From positions 1 to 9,691 of the forward strand of contig CAZBQG010000170.1 in the NCBI GenBank assembly GCA_964493945.1: a stretch of DNA of 9,691 nt, given 5' to 3'. The notes under the pieces were generated by a model, which was given only the letters and a program-made list of their open reading frames with translations, did not search any database and had not been told where the DNA came from. Of the stretch, positions 1 to 6,525 are shown one piece after another. A program made the translations under genes and the position numbers. Source of the stretch: CAZBQG01 sp964493945. GTDB lineage: Bacteria > Pseudomonadota > Alphaproteobacteria > Rhodospirillales > UBA2165. Positions within the stretch are counted from its first letter, which is position 1. The number at the start of each line of letters is the position of its first letter.

Positions 1-158
1 GAATGTTGTCCTTTGAGAGGTGATGTTATAGTGTTCTTAGGAAATTGCAATAAAAACCAATGCTTAAGATTACTTTCTATGAATTTTTGTTTGGGTATGT
101 TCGGTAAATTTACGGTAGATGCCCTGGTGGTCAGTCAGGTGATAATGGAGTTCGAATA

Positions 159-446
159 ATGCCCCCCGGAATGACGGCACTGCGGGTTGTCATCGAAGGG
201 CGGGTGCAAGGCGTCTGGTTTCGTGCCTGGACGGTGCAGGAAGCCCAGGCGCGGGGCTTGGACGGCTGGGTGCGCAACCGCCGCGATGGAACGGTGGAAG
301 CTCTGTTCGCCGGTCCCGCCGGTCAGGTTTCCGATATGCTGGAGGCCTGCCACCAGGGACCAGCCCATGCCAATGTGATAGCCGTGCACACACATGACGG
401 GGAGCTGCCGGCGGAGAAGGGCTTCTCCCAGATATCCAGTGCTTAA
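159..446 (+). CDS. acyP: Acylphosphatase
   Basis: This 95-residue protein has the length and signature of acylphosphatase, a small cytosolic enzyme that hydrolyses carboxyl-phosphate bonds such as those in acetyl-phosphate or 1,3-bisphosphoglycerate. Motif 1, EGRVQGVWFR (residues 13-22), contains the catalytic Arg22. Motif 2, GWVRNRRDGTVEA (36-48), contains the catalytic Asn40. A 'GP.A' turn follows near residues 67-70, as is usual. The start at 159 is preferred because GGAG at 147-150 lies 8 bases upstream; a second in-frame ATG at 171 has no comparably spaced site. The stop overlaps the stop of convergent lipB by 4 bases. Sequence upstream is AT-rich, so the gene probably has its own promoter there, but no clear hexamers were seen. 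The physiological substrate cannot be read from sequence. Confidence 0.92.
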   Translation: MPPGMTALRVVIEGRVQGVWFRAWTVQEAQARGLDGWVRNRRDGTVEALFAGPAGQVSDMLEACHQGPAHANVIAVHTHDGELPAEKGFSQISSA

Positions 447-1111
447 TCTGGAAAGATTTCCTCAAAGGACGAGCGAAGAGCTCGGTCCACATCTTCCATG
501 CTGGCCTCGACGCCCAGGGCCGCAAGCGATGTGACGCCGTAATCGGCGATGCCGCAGGGCACGATGCCGTTGTAATGGGTGAGGTCAGGCGCCACATTCA
601 GGGCAATGCCGTGAAAGCTCACCCAGCGGCGGATGCGTAAACCCAAGGCTGCGATCTTTTCTTCCGTGCCGTCGGGCTGTTCGATCCAAATGCCGATGCG
701 GTCGGTGCGCCTCTCTCCTTTAACCCCAAATTGGGCCAGGGTGACAATGAGCCATTCTTCCAAATGATGCACGAAGGCCCTGACATCGGGGCCCCGGCGC
801 TTCAGGTCCATCATCACATACCCCACCCGCTGGCCCGGCCCGTGATAGGTATAGCGCCCGCCGCGCCCTGTTTTGTGGACAGGGAATTCGTGGGTATCCA
901 ATAATTCATCATCGCTGGCACTGGTGCCGGCAGTGTATAGGGGGGGATGCTCCAACAGCCAGACCAGCTCCGGTTCCAGGCCCTGGCGAATGGCCGCAAC
1001 CCGGCTTTCCATTTCCGCCAGGGCGCGTTCATAGGGAACCAGTCCGGCGGAAAGTTTCCACTCGACTGGAAATCCCACCTCTATCTTGGGTTCGGAGCGT
1101 AGCCGCGCCAT
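443..1111 (-). CDS. lipB: Octanoyltransferase LipB (lipoate biosynthesis)
   Basis: LipB transfers octanoyl groups from acyl carrier protein to the lipoyl domains of 2-oxoacid dehydrogenase complexes and the glycine cleavage H protein, the first step of endogenous lipoate synthesis. The 222 residues match the family length. Visible motifs are LLEHPPLYTAGTSA (52-65), GRGGRYTYHGPGQ (82-94), which shapes the acyl pocket, KIAALGLRIRRWVSFHG (152-168) with the catalytic Lys152, and GIVPCGI (182-188) with the catalytic Cys186. Both residues of the Cys/Lys dyad are present, so the enzyme should be active. An AAGG about 9 bases upstream of the ATG supports the start. The gene is convergent with acyP, and the stops overlap in a shared TTAA. 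Its promoter should lie in the 115 bp shared with the divergent tRNA gene, though I could not place it. Confidence 0.97.
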   Translation of the reverse strand: MARLRSEPKIEVGFPVEWKLSAGLVPYERALAEMESRVAAIRQGLEPELVWLLEHPPLYTAGTSASDDELLDTHEFPVHKTGRGGRYTYHGPGQRVGYVMMDLKRRGPDVRAFVHHLEEWLIVTLAQFGVKGERRTDRIGIWIEQPDGTEEKIAALGLRIRRWVSFHGIALNVAPDLTHYNGIVPCGIADYGVTSLAALGVEASMEDVDRALRSSFEEIFPD

Positions 1112-1226
1112 CCGTCTTTACCTTGCCAATAAGCATGCGATTTGCTATCTCCCACTGAGTTTAGCGGTAAAAGCCGTATTTCGGTTATTGGAAAATTCAG
1201 GTGCTGAAAAAGATGCTCGGAATTGG

Positions 1227-1313
1227 GCGGTCGTGGCGGAACTGGTAGACGCGCAGCGTTGAGGTCGCTGTGGGAGAGATCCCGTGGAAGTTCGAGTCTT
1301 CTCGGCCGCACCA
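1227..1313 (+). tRNA. tRNA-Leu (anticodon GAG)
   Basis: An 87-nt class II tRNA. The acceptor stem pairs GCGGTCG (1227-1233) with CGGCCGC (1303-1309), followed by discriminator A1310 and an encoded CCA (1311-1313). The anticodon stem CAGCG/CGCTG (1254-1258/1266-1270) closes the loop TTGAGGT with anticodon GAG at 1261-1263, reading CUC/CUU leucine codons. A long variable arm with GGGA/TCCC pairing is present, as required for tRNA-Leu. The T arm is GGAAG-TTCGAGT-CTTCT. It diverges from lipB and lies just upstream of a terminator and mgtE. Confidence 0.97.
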
Positions 1314-1321
1314 CTTTTGAA

Positions 1322-1349
1322 GCCCGCCTGAATTTCAGGCGGGTTTTTT
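1322..1349 (+). terminator. Intrinsic terminator after tRNA-Leu
   Basis: A perfect 8-bp GC-rich stem, CCCGCCTG (1323-1330) with CAGGCGGG (1336-1343), and an AATTT loop is followed directly by six T residues (1344-1349). This is a textbook Rho-independent terminator, 9 bases after the tRNA CCA end. It also sits between the tRNA and mgtE, whose ATG is only 21 bases beyond the T run, so it could attenuate read-through into mgtE. Confidence 0.87.
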
Positions 1350-1370
1350 GATTTCAAAGGGAAAGTCGGA

Positions 1371-2753
1371 ATGGAGGGTACGCCGGAAGAAGAGCCCACC
1401 GCTCTGGATTTGGGCGGCCTTGGCGATCCTCTGACCGAGGAAGTCACCCGCGCCCTGGAAGAGGGGCGGGGCAGCGATGCGGGCGCGTTGCTGAGGGACC
1501 TTCATTACGCCGACATCGCTGATTTACTGGAACGCCTGACCGGTGAGCACCGCGAACAATTGGTCGAGGCGCTCAGGGGCGGGTTTGACCCCAATATTCT
1601 GGCAGAGCTTGACGAAGCGGTCCGCGACCGGGTGATGGATCAGTTGGGTCCGGGTCAGGTGGTCGCCGCCGTGGCCGAGCTGGAATCCGACGATGCCCTG
1701 GGCGTTATCGAGGAGCTGGACGAGGAATACCGCCAGGAATTGCTGGAGGCCCTGCCGGCGGAAGACCGAAGCCTGATCGAGGAAGGGCTGTCTTTTCCCG
1801 AAGACAGTGCCGGGCGGCTCATGCGCCGCGAAGCGGTTTCCGTGCCCGATCATTGGGCCGTCGGCCAGACGATTGATTATCTCAGGGTCCAGGATGGATT
1901 GCCCATCGATTTTTTCGATATTTTTCTGGTGGACAGCGGCCATAAGCCGGTGGGGGCCGTGCCTCTCAGCCGGGTTCTGGGCTCCAAGCGCCATGTCGCC
2001 CTGGCGGCGATCATGAATGCGGATGTGAAGATCATTCCGGTGCAAATGGACCAAGAAGAAGTGGCTTTTCTGTTCCGTCAGCGCGACTTGATTTCGGCGC
2101 CCGTGGTGGATAATGCAGGCCGCCTGACGGGCGCCATCACGGTGGATGATGTCGTTGACGTCATTCACGAAGAACATGAAGAAGACATTATGCGCCTGGC
2201 CGGCGTTGGCGAGGAGGGTGACCTGTTCGCCGCCATTTGGGTCAGTATCCGGTCCCGCTTCACCTGGCTTTTGGTCCATCTGGGTGCGGCCATCATTGCC
2301 GCCACGGTGATCAGTCATTTTTCCGGCACCATTGAGCAAATGGTTGCTCTGGCCGCCCTTCTGCCCATCGTTGCTGCCATGGGCGGCACGGCCAGCGTTC
2401 AGGCCCTGGCGGTGGCCGTCCGCGCCATCGCCATGAAGGAACTGACCTCGACCAATGCGCTCCGGGCCATCGGCAAGGAGGTGGTGGTAGGTTTCGTTAA
2501 CGGCATCCTGTTTGCGGTTCTGATCGGATTGGGGGTCTGGTGGTGGTTCGATAACGGGATACTGGGATTGGTCATTGGGCTGGCCGTGGTTACCAATCTG
2601 GCGGTCGCGGGGCTGGCCGGCAGCGCGGTGCCCATCCTGTTGCAGCGCTGGGGGGCCGATCCGGCGGTGGCTTCCAGCGCCTTTCTGACGGCGATCACCG
2701 ATGTTGTCGGATTTTATGTGTTTTTGGGCCTGGCTGCGCTTTTGATTCTTTAG
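1371..2753 (+). CDS. mgtE: MgtE-family magnesium channel/transporter
   Basis: A 460-residue inner-membrane Mg2+ channel with the full MgtE architecture. An acidic helical N domain spans roughly residues 25-145. A pair of CBS domains follows (about 150-270), with the second ending in GAITVDDVVDVIHEE. The C-terminal pore domain has about five helices (near 296-318, 323-350, 371-393, 396-424 and 433-460). The pore signature PIVAAMGGTASVQ (332-344) replaces the more common GGNTGTQ form. Asp444 in ITDVVGFYVFLGLA corresponds to the Mg2+-coordinating Asp of the last helix in Thermus MgtE. In characterised homologues, Mg2+ binding between the N and CBS domains closes the pore. AAAGGGA lies about 8 bases before the ATG. 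The stop overlaps the convergent methyltransferase stop by 4 bases. No separate promoter is obvious in the 57 bp after the tRNA. Confidence 0.96.
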   Translation: MEGTPEEEPTALDLGGLGDPLTEEVTRALEEGRGSDAGALLRDLHYADIADLLERLTGEHREQLVEALRGGFDPNILAELDEAVRDRVMDQLGPGQVVAAVAELESDDALGVIEELDEEYRQELLEALPAEDRSLIEEGLSFPEDSAGRLMRREAVSVPDHWAVGQTIDYLRVQDGLPIDFFDIFLVDSGHKPVGAVPLSRVLGSKRHVALAAIMNADVKIIPVQMDQEEVAFLFRQRDLISAPVVDNAGRLTGAITVDDVVDVIHEEHEEDIMRLAGVGEEGDLFAAIWVSIRSRFTWLLVHLGAAIIAATVISHFSGTIEQMVALAALLPIVAAMGGTASVQALAVAVRAIAMKELTSTNALRAIGKEVVVGFVNGILFAVLIGLGVWWWFDNGILGLVIGLAVVTNLAVAGLAGSAVPILLQRWGADPAVASSAFLTAITDVVGFYVFLGLAALLIL

Positions 2754-3559
2754 CTTTCCGCCGGGTGCCAGATAAAAAGCCGCGTGCCGCGCCGGTCCTC
2801 CACCTCCATGATCCGTTCGGGTTCCAATTCGGGGATGGGGAAGCTGTTGCTGAGCAACATGGCGCCGGGCTTCATTTGTTCTTTCGCTTTTTCGCCAAGC
2901 GCCGGCATGGGTTCGGGTGACAGAAACGCATAAATCAGGTCGTGACGGGACAGATCCTCGGCCCAGAAATCGCCGCGCACCAGTTCAATATTGGCGAGCC
3001 CCGACAGGCGCAGGCGCAGCCAGGCCAAGGCAAAAGGCAAGGGTGCGGATTCGATTCCTGCGAACCGTGCTTCCGGATGGCGCCGGGCCAGATGCAAAAG
3101 CAAACCACCGATACCGCTGCCCAGATCAAGGAAGGAAAAGAACGGGTTTTGGGGGAGCAGCCCGTCCACTGCTTCCCAGGTCCGGCGGTTGGTCAGATAA
3201 AGGGGGACCCGGTCGCGGGGGCTGTTCCAAAAAACCAACACCAGGCAAACAAAAACCAGCAGATATATCCAGCCCAGAAGATCAAGATAGGCCCCCGACG
3301 CGGCTGCCAGGGGCAAGACGATATGGGCCGGTATCCACCAGGGCGCCAGCCCCATCAAATGTCCGATCCCGGCGGCAATGACGCCCTGAATTCCAAGCAG
3401 CACGAACAAATGGGTGGAGGGTCCGCCCAGCCCATTGACCAGGATCACCCCGCCGGTGGTCAGGATAGCCCCCATAAGCTGGGCCAGAAAAACCCTCAGG
3501 ATGGGGGCGCGGCGCCAGGCGGGCGGCGGGGCAGGGGTTAAATTTTCTTCATCCGTCAT
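2750..3559 (-). CDS. Membrane-anchored class I SAM-dependent methyltransferase (FAM173/ATPSCKMT-like)
   Basis: A 269-residue protein with about four hydrophobic helices at the N terminus (near residues 20-43, 49-72, 74-92 and 93-111), followed by a Rossmann-type methyltransferase domain. SAM motif I is FLDLGSGIGG (143-152), Glu170 in FAGIES is the ribose-binding acid, and RGDFWAEDLSRHDLIYAF (195-212) resembles motifs II-IV. The order 'VPLYLTNRRTWEAVDGLL', then LDLGSG, then DFW.EDLS, then SNSFPIPELEP recalls the FAM173/ATPSCKMT group, whose eukaryotic members methylate lysine on ATP synthase subunit c and adenine nucleotide translocase. That link is from recalled family patterns, so the substrate here is inference. 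The N-terminal membrane part is longer than the single anchor I expect. No Shine-Dalgarno is visible before the ATG, and the start is 27 bp from a divergent gene. Confidence 0.8.
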   Translation of the reverse strand: MTDEENLTPAPPPAWRRAPILRVFLAQLMGAILTTGGVILVNGLGGPSTHLFVLLGIQGVIAAGIGHLMGLAPWWIPAHIVLPLAAASGAYLDLLGWIYLLVFVCLVLVFWNSPRDRVPLYLTNRRTWEAVDGLLPQNPFFSFLDLGSGIGGLLLHLARRHPEARFAGIESAPLPFALAWLRLRLSGLANIELVRGDFWAEDLSRHDLIYAFLSPEPMPALGEKAKEQMKPGAMLLSNSFPIPELEPERIMEVEDRRGTRLFIWHPAES

Positions 3560-3567
3560 GGCCAGTG

Positions 3568-3575
3568 GTTATAAC
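3568..3575. promoter_or_regulatory. Palindromic -10-like element between divergent genes
   Basis: GTTATAAC is a perfect palindrome in the 27-bp divergent intergenic gap. It reads TATAAC, close to the TATAAT -10 consensus, on both strands. Start points spaced normally from it would fall about 2 bases before the minus-strand ATG and about 6 bases before the plus-strand ATG. Neither gene has a strong Shine-Dalgarno, which fits leaderless or short-leader mRNAs. No good -35 was found at 17-bp spacing on either strand, so this is only a candidate. Confidence 0.3.
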
Positions 3576-3586
3576 ATGCAAGCAAG

Positions 3587-3910
3587 ATGAATAGTCCAAA
3601 CCAAGGCCGGGTCCGGCGGCATATATTGATTCGCTTCTGGCGGGGCGAAGAGCGCTTGTGGAAGGCCTTTTGGTTTATCGGCATCCTGGGGGGCTGGCTT
3701 TTCACCACTTTGGTGAAAAATCTGGTGGTTCAGGGTTGGCTTGGAATATTGCCGCAAATCCTACTGTTGGTGTCTTACAGCATCTATTCAGGGGTCGCTA
3801 TTTGGCGCTCAGCCTTCAATACGGCATGGGTTGGCTGGGGCTACGCGGCGCGCGGTGTAATTGTGCTCAGCCTGGTCATCATGGGGGCCGGGATCGCCGG
3901 TGTCATCTAA
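3587..3910 (+). CDS. Small integral membrane protein, function unknown
   Basis: A 107-residue protein that I cannot assign to a named family. It has a basic N terminus (about residues 1-25, many Arg/Lys) and three probable membrane helices: near 27-47 (KAFWFIGILGGWLFTTLVKN), 50-68 and 87-107, the last reaching the C terminus. The YSIYSGVAIWRSAFNT segment between helices 2 and 3, with its Trp-Arg-Ser-Ala core, looks like a conserved motif of small proteobacterial membrane proteins; this is an impression from memory. By the positive-inside rule the N terminus is cytoplasmic. The ATG has only a weak AGCAAG upstream, and no alternative ATG exists in frame. It diverges from the membrane methyltransferase across 27 bp, hinting at co-regulation. 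It is separated by 108 bp from the thiolase operon, so it is probably not part of it. Confidence 0.68.
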   Translation: MNSPNQGRVRRHILIRFWRGEERLWKAFWFIGILGGWLFTTLVKNLVVQGWLGILPQILLLVSYSIYSGVAIWRSAFNTAWVGWGYAARGVIVLSLVIMGAGIAGVI

Positions 3911-4006
3911 GTATTAATAGCTATGGCCATGGGCCCGGGCCTGGATTAAATATTATGTCAGGACGAGAAAGATTAAATCAGGCAGGCCGTTGTCAGGTCG
4001 CATTTA

Positions 4007-4012
4007 AGGAGG
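4007..4012 (+). promoter_or_regulatory. Strong ribosome binding site of the thiolase gene
   Basis: A perfect AGGAGG lies 6 bases upstream of the thiolase ATG, the strongest and best-spaced Shine-Dalgarno in the window. It marks the head of the four-gene operon. No convincing promoter was identified in 3911-4006; the GC-rich palindrome at 3932-3941 lacks a T run. Confidence 0.8.
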
Positions 4013-4018
4013 AAAGCC

Positions 4019-5206
4019 ATGAGTTCGGATCCTATCGTTATCGTCGGCGCCGCGCGTACTCCAATGGGGGGATTGAGCGGCGATCTGGCCGCGTTGCAGG
4101 CACCCGCGCTGGGTGCCGCGGCCTTGGGGGAGGCCATCAGCCGGGCCGGCATTGAGCCCTCGGATATTGACGACGTGGTCATGGGTCAGGTGTTAAGCGC
4201 CGGGCAAGGCCAGGCACCGGCCCGTCAAGCGGCTATTGGCGCCGGTATTCCAGATGAAAAGGGGGCCACGACCATCAACAAAATGTGTGGATCGGGCATG
4301 AAAGCGGTCATGTTCGCCCATGACAATATCCTGGCCGGATCCCATGACGTGATGGGGGTGGGTGGCATGGAAAGCATGACCAATGCGCCTTATCTGCTGC
4401 CCAAAGCCAGGGGTGGCATGCGCATGGGCCATGGCAAGATTTATGACCATATGTTCCTGGACGGGCTGGAAGATGCCTATGACAAGGGTAAAGCCATGGG
4501 TGTTTTCGCCGAAAATACCGCCGAGGAATACCAGTTCACCCGCGAGGCCCAGGATGAATTCGCCATCACGTCCCTGAAACGAGCCCAGGCGGCGATCACG
4601 GGTGATGGTTTTGATGCCGAGGTAACACCGGTGACCATCAAAGGGCGCAAGGGCGATACGGTGGTTGAACAGGATGAACAGCCGTTTAACTCCAATTTGG
4701 AAAAAATTCCCCAATTGCGCCCGGTCTTCCGTGAAGGGGGCACGGTGACGGCGGCCAATTCCAGCTCCATTTCCGATGGCGCGGCGGCGCTTATTTTGAT
4801 GCGCCAATCGGAGGCGGAAAAGCGGGGCCTGGAGCCCTTGGGAGTGATCAGGGCCCATGCCACCCATGCCCAGGAGCCCCAATGGTTCACCAAGGCCCCC
4901 ATCGGCGCCGTCCGCAAGGTTTTGGACAAGGCCGGATGGGACAAAGGTGATGTGGATCTGTTCGAGATCAACGAGGCTTTCGCTGTGGTCACACTGGCGG
5001 CCATGCGGGACTTGGAACTGGATCATGAAAAGGTGAATATCCATGGCGGTGCCTGCGCCCTGGGCCACCCCATTGGCGCATCGGGCGCCCGGATCATCGT
5101 CACCCTTTTATTTGCCTTGCAGAAATACGGCCTGAAGAAGGGTGTGGCGTCTCTCTGCATCGGCGGCGGTGAAGGAACGGCCCTCGCCGTCGAACGGATG
5201 GGGTAG
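4019..5206 (+). CDS. Thiolase (acetyl-CoA C-acetyltransferase/acyltransferase family)
   Basis: A 395-residue cytosolic thiolase of normal length. The nucleophilic Cys90 sits in NKMCGSGMKAV (87-97). GGMESMTNAPYLL follows at 115-127. NEAFAV (318-323) and GGACALGHPIGASGAR (343-358), with catalytic His350, come next, and the second active-site Cys380 is in CIGGGEGTA (380-388). All four catalytic blocks are intact, as in biosynthetic/degradative acetoacetyl-CoA thiolases (AtoB/PhaA type). The enzyme either condenses two acetyl-CoA or cleaves a 3-ketoacyl-CoA; the direction and chain length cannot be read from sequence. The neighbouring enoyl-CoA hydratase favours a catabolic role. A strong AGGAGG 6 bases upstream fixes the start. 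It leads an operon, and the next gene begins 13 bases after its stop. The name phaA or atoB is not justified by context because no phaB/phaC or CoA-transferase is nearby. Confidence 0.95.
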   Translation: MSSDPIVIVGAARTPMGGLSGDLAALQAPALGAAALGEAISRAGIEPSDIDDVVMGQVLSAGQGQAPARQAAIGAGIPDEKGATTINKMCGSGMKAVMFAHDNILAGSHDVMGVGGMESMTNAPYLLPKARGGMRMGHGKIYDHMFLDGLEDAYDKGKAMGVFAENTAEEYQFTREAQDEFAITSLKRAQAAITGDGFDAEVTPVTIKGRKGDTVVEQDEQPFNSNLEKIPQLRPVFREGGTVTAANSSSISDGAAALILMRQSEAEKRGLEPLGVIRAHATHAQEPQWFTKAPIGAVRKVLDKAGWDKGDVDLFEINEAFAVVTLAAMRDLELDHEKVNIHGGACALGHPIGASGARIIVTLLFALQKYGLKKGVASLCIGGGEGTALAVERMG

Positions 5207-5219
5207 GCCTGGGGGGGCC

Positions 5220-5903
5220 ATGCAAACAGTTCTGCTCACGGGTGCCAACAGGGGCATCGGTTTGGAATTCGCCCGGCAATATGCGGCGGAGGGATGGCGC
5301 GTCATCGCCACCTGCCGGGCACCCGGCGGGGCCGATGAATTGAACGCGCTTCCCGGCCAAATTGAGGTGCGGGGGCTGGATGTAAGCGATTTTCAGGCGG
5401 TGGACCGCCTGGCCCGGGAATTGGAAGGCGAGGCCATCGATCTGTTGCTCAATAACGCGGGCATCAGCGGTCCCCGCCCTGGGCATCTGGGGAATATCGA
5501 CTATGAAGGCTGGCCGGATGTTTTTTGGACCAATTCTTTGGCTCCTCTGCGCATGGCCGAAAGCTTCCTGCCCCATATTGAACGTTCCGGGCGCCGGCTG
5601 ATCGTGTCGCTGACCTCCAGGCTGGGCAGCATCGGCGATAATTCAGGGGGCGGGGATTATCTCTACCGGTCATCCAAGGCGGCCTTGAATTCCAACATGA
5701 AAGGTCTGGCCATGGATCTGGCGCCCCGTGGGGTTACGGTGGTGGTTATGCATCCGGGCTGGGTGCGCACGGATATGGGCGGCCCCCACGCCCCTCTTGA
5801 GGTGGCCGAAAGTGTTGCGAGCATCCGCGCCGTGATCGATGGGCTGGAGCCGGCCTGTGCGGGCAGGTTCCTGGATTATGACGGAACGGAAGCGCCCTGG
5901 TAG
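5220..5903 (+). CDS. Short-chain dehydrogenase/reductase, C-factor (CsgA)-like
   Basis: A 227-residue classical-type SDR with an NAD(P)-binding Rossmann fold. The cofactor motif TGANRGIG is at residues 7-14, NNAG at 78-81, and the catalytic YRSSK (Tyr149, Lys153) follows a Ser-rich strand SLTSRLGS (130-137). PGWVRTDMGG (179-188) closes the cofactor site. The spacing between the Ser strand and the Tyr, filled by GDNSGGGDYLYRSSKAALN, is characteristic of the CsgA/C-factor-like group rather than FabG. It is a cytosolic oxidoreductase of unknown substrate. The reading frame is open further upstream to an ATG at 5142 inside the thiolase gene, but the start at 5220 is chosen because the protein then begins directly at the first beta strand (MQTVLLTGAN) and a G-rich stretch (5211-5217) lies just before it. 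It could supply the hydroxyacyl oxidation step missing from the operon, which is speculative. Confidence 0.91.
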   Translation: MQTVLLTGANRGIGLEFARQYAAEGWRVIATCRAPGGADELNALPGQIEVRGLDVSDFQAVDRLARELEGEAIDLLLNNAGISGPRPGHLGNIDYEGWPDVFWTNSLAPLRMAESFLPHIERSGRRLIVSLTSRLGSIGDNSGGGDYLYRSSKAALNSNMKGLAMDLAPRGVTVVVMHPGWVRTDMGGPHAPLEVAESVASIRAVIDGLEPACAGRFLDYDGTEAPW

Positions 5904-5907
5904 GAGG
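5902..5907 (+). promoter_or_regulatory. Ribosome binding site overlapping a stop codon; decides the isomerase start
   Basis: AGGAGG overlaps the TAG stop (5901-5903) of the SDR gene, coupling the two genes. It is 3 bases from ATG 5911 and 9 bases from ATG 5917, so the more usual spacing favours 5917. The proteins differ by only two residues. The in-frame ATG at 5839, inside the SDR gene, is rejected. Confidence 0.65.
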
Positions 5908-5910
5908 GGC

Positions 5911-6513
5911 ATGAGCATGGATATAGATTTCTATTTCGATTTCACCTCGCCCTATTCCTATTTTGCGGCCCATCAAGTGGATGCATTGGCTGAAAAACAT
6001 GGCTGCCAGGTGGCCTGGCGCCCATTCTTGCTGGGCGTGGCCATGCAGGTGACGGGCCAGGGCGTGCTGGTGGAACAACCCCTGAAGGGGGATTACTCCC
6101 TGCTGGATATGAAACGCATGGCACGCCATATGGGGCTTCCTTTTGCCATGCCCGATCCTTTTCCGGTCCGTTCCCTGGCCTCGTCCAGGGCTTTCTATTG
6201 GCTGCTCGAACAGGATGCGGGACTGGCCCGGCAAATGGCCCTGGCAAACTTCAAGGCCTGTTTCGGTGATGGCGAGAATACGGCCCTGCCCGAAACCGTT
6301 GTCAGGATTGCCGCCGGTCTGGGCGTCGATCCGGACGCCTGTCTGGCGGCCATGGATGATCAGGCGAACAAGGACCGGCTCAGGGACGAAACGGAAAATG
6401 CCATCAAGCGCGGCGTGTTTGGCGCACCTTTCTTTTTTATCGGAGACGAGCCGTTCTGGGGCAACGACCGCCTGGAATGGATGGATAAATGGATGGCTGC
6501 TGGCGGCTGGTAA
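5911..6513 (+). CDS. 2-hydroxychromene-2-carboxylate isomerase family (DsbA/kappa-GST fold)
   Basis: A 200-residue protein (198 if ATG 5917 is used). It begins with FYFDFTSPYSYFAAHQVD, the thioredoxin-fold start of the NahD/kappa-class GST family, in which the Ser of SPYSY replaces the redox CxxC of DsbA and binds the glutathione thiol. Near the C terminus GVFGAPFFFIGDEPFWGNDRL is the typical cis-Pro and substrate-loop block. Known members isomerise 2-hydroxychromene-2-carboxylate in naphthalene degradation using glutathione. No other naphthalene-pathway gene is present, so the real substrate is probably a different acyl or aromatic compound. It lies 7 bases after the SDR gene, and 12 bases separate it from the hydratase. 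Cytosolic, with no signal peptide. The family assignment is firm; the reaction is not. Confidence 0.88.
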   Translation: MSMDIDFYFDFTSPYSYFAAHQVDALAEKHGCQVAWRPFLLGVAMQVTGQGVLVEQPLKGDYSLLDMKRMARHMGLPFAMPDPFPVRSLASSRAFYWLLEQDAGLARQMALANFKACFGDGENTALPETVVRIAAGLGVDPDACLAAMDDQANKDRLRDETENAIKRGVFGAPFFFIGDEPFWGNDRLEWMDKWMAAGGW

Positions 6514-6525
6514 GGAGAGCAAAAA

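Noticed and set aside
1524..2339. 271-codon minus-strand open frame opposite mgtE
   Set aside because: It is the antisense of a well-conserved MgtE gene, its composition (many His, Gln, Arg) is typical of a shadow frame, and it shows no family motif.
2942..3541. 199-codon plus-strand open frame opposite the methyltransferase
   Set aside because: Its Gln/Gly/Pro-rich content mirrors the hydrophobic and SAM-motif codons of the minus-strand gene.
3932..3941. GC-rich palindrome GGCCCGGGCC after the small membrane protein gene
   Set aside because: It lacks a loop of workable size and a following T run on either strand, so it is not a convincing terminator. It could be an operator, but nothing supports that.
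4193..5068. 291-codon minus-strand open frame opposite the thiolase
   Set aside because: The plus-strand thiolase has all catalytic motifs; the antisense product is His/Gly-rich without recognisable domains.
5746..6522. 258-codon minus-strand open frame opposite the SDR and isomerase genes
   Set aside because: It spans two well-supported plus-strand genes and has low-complexity His/Arg content, so it is a shadow.
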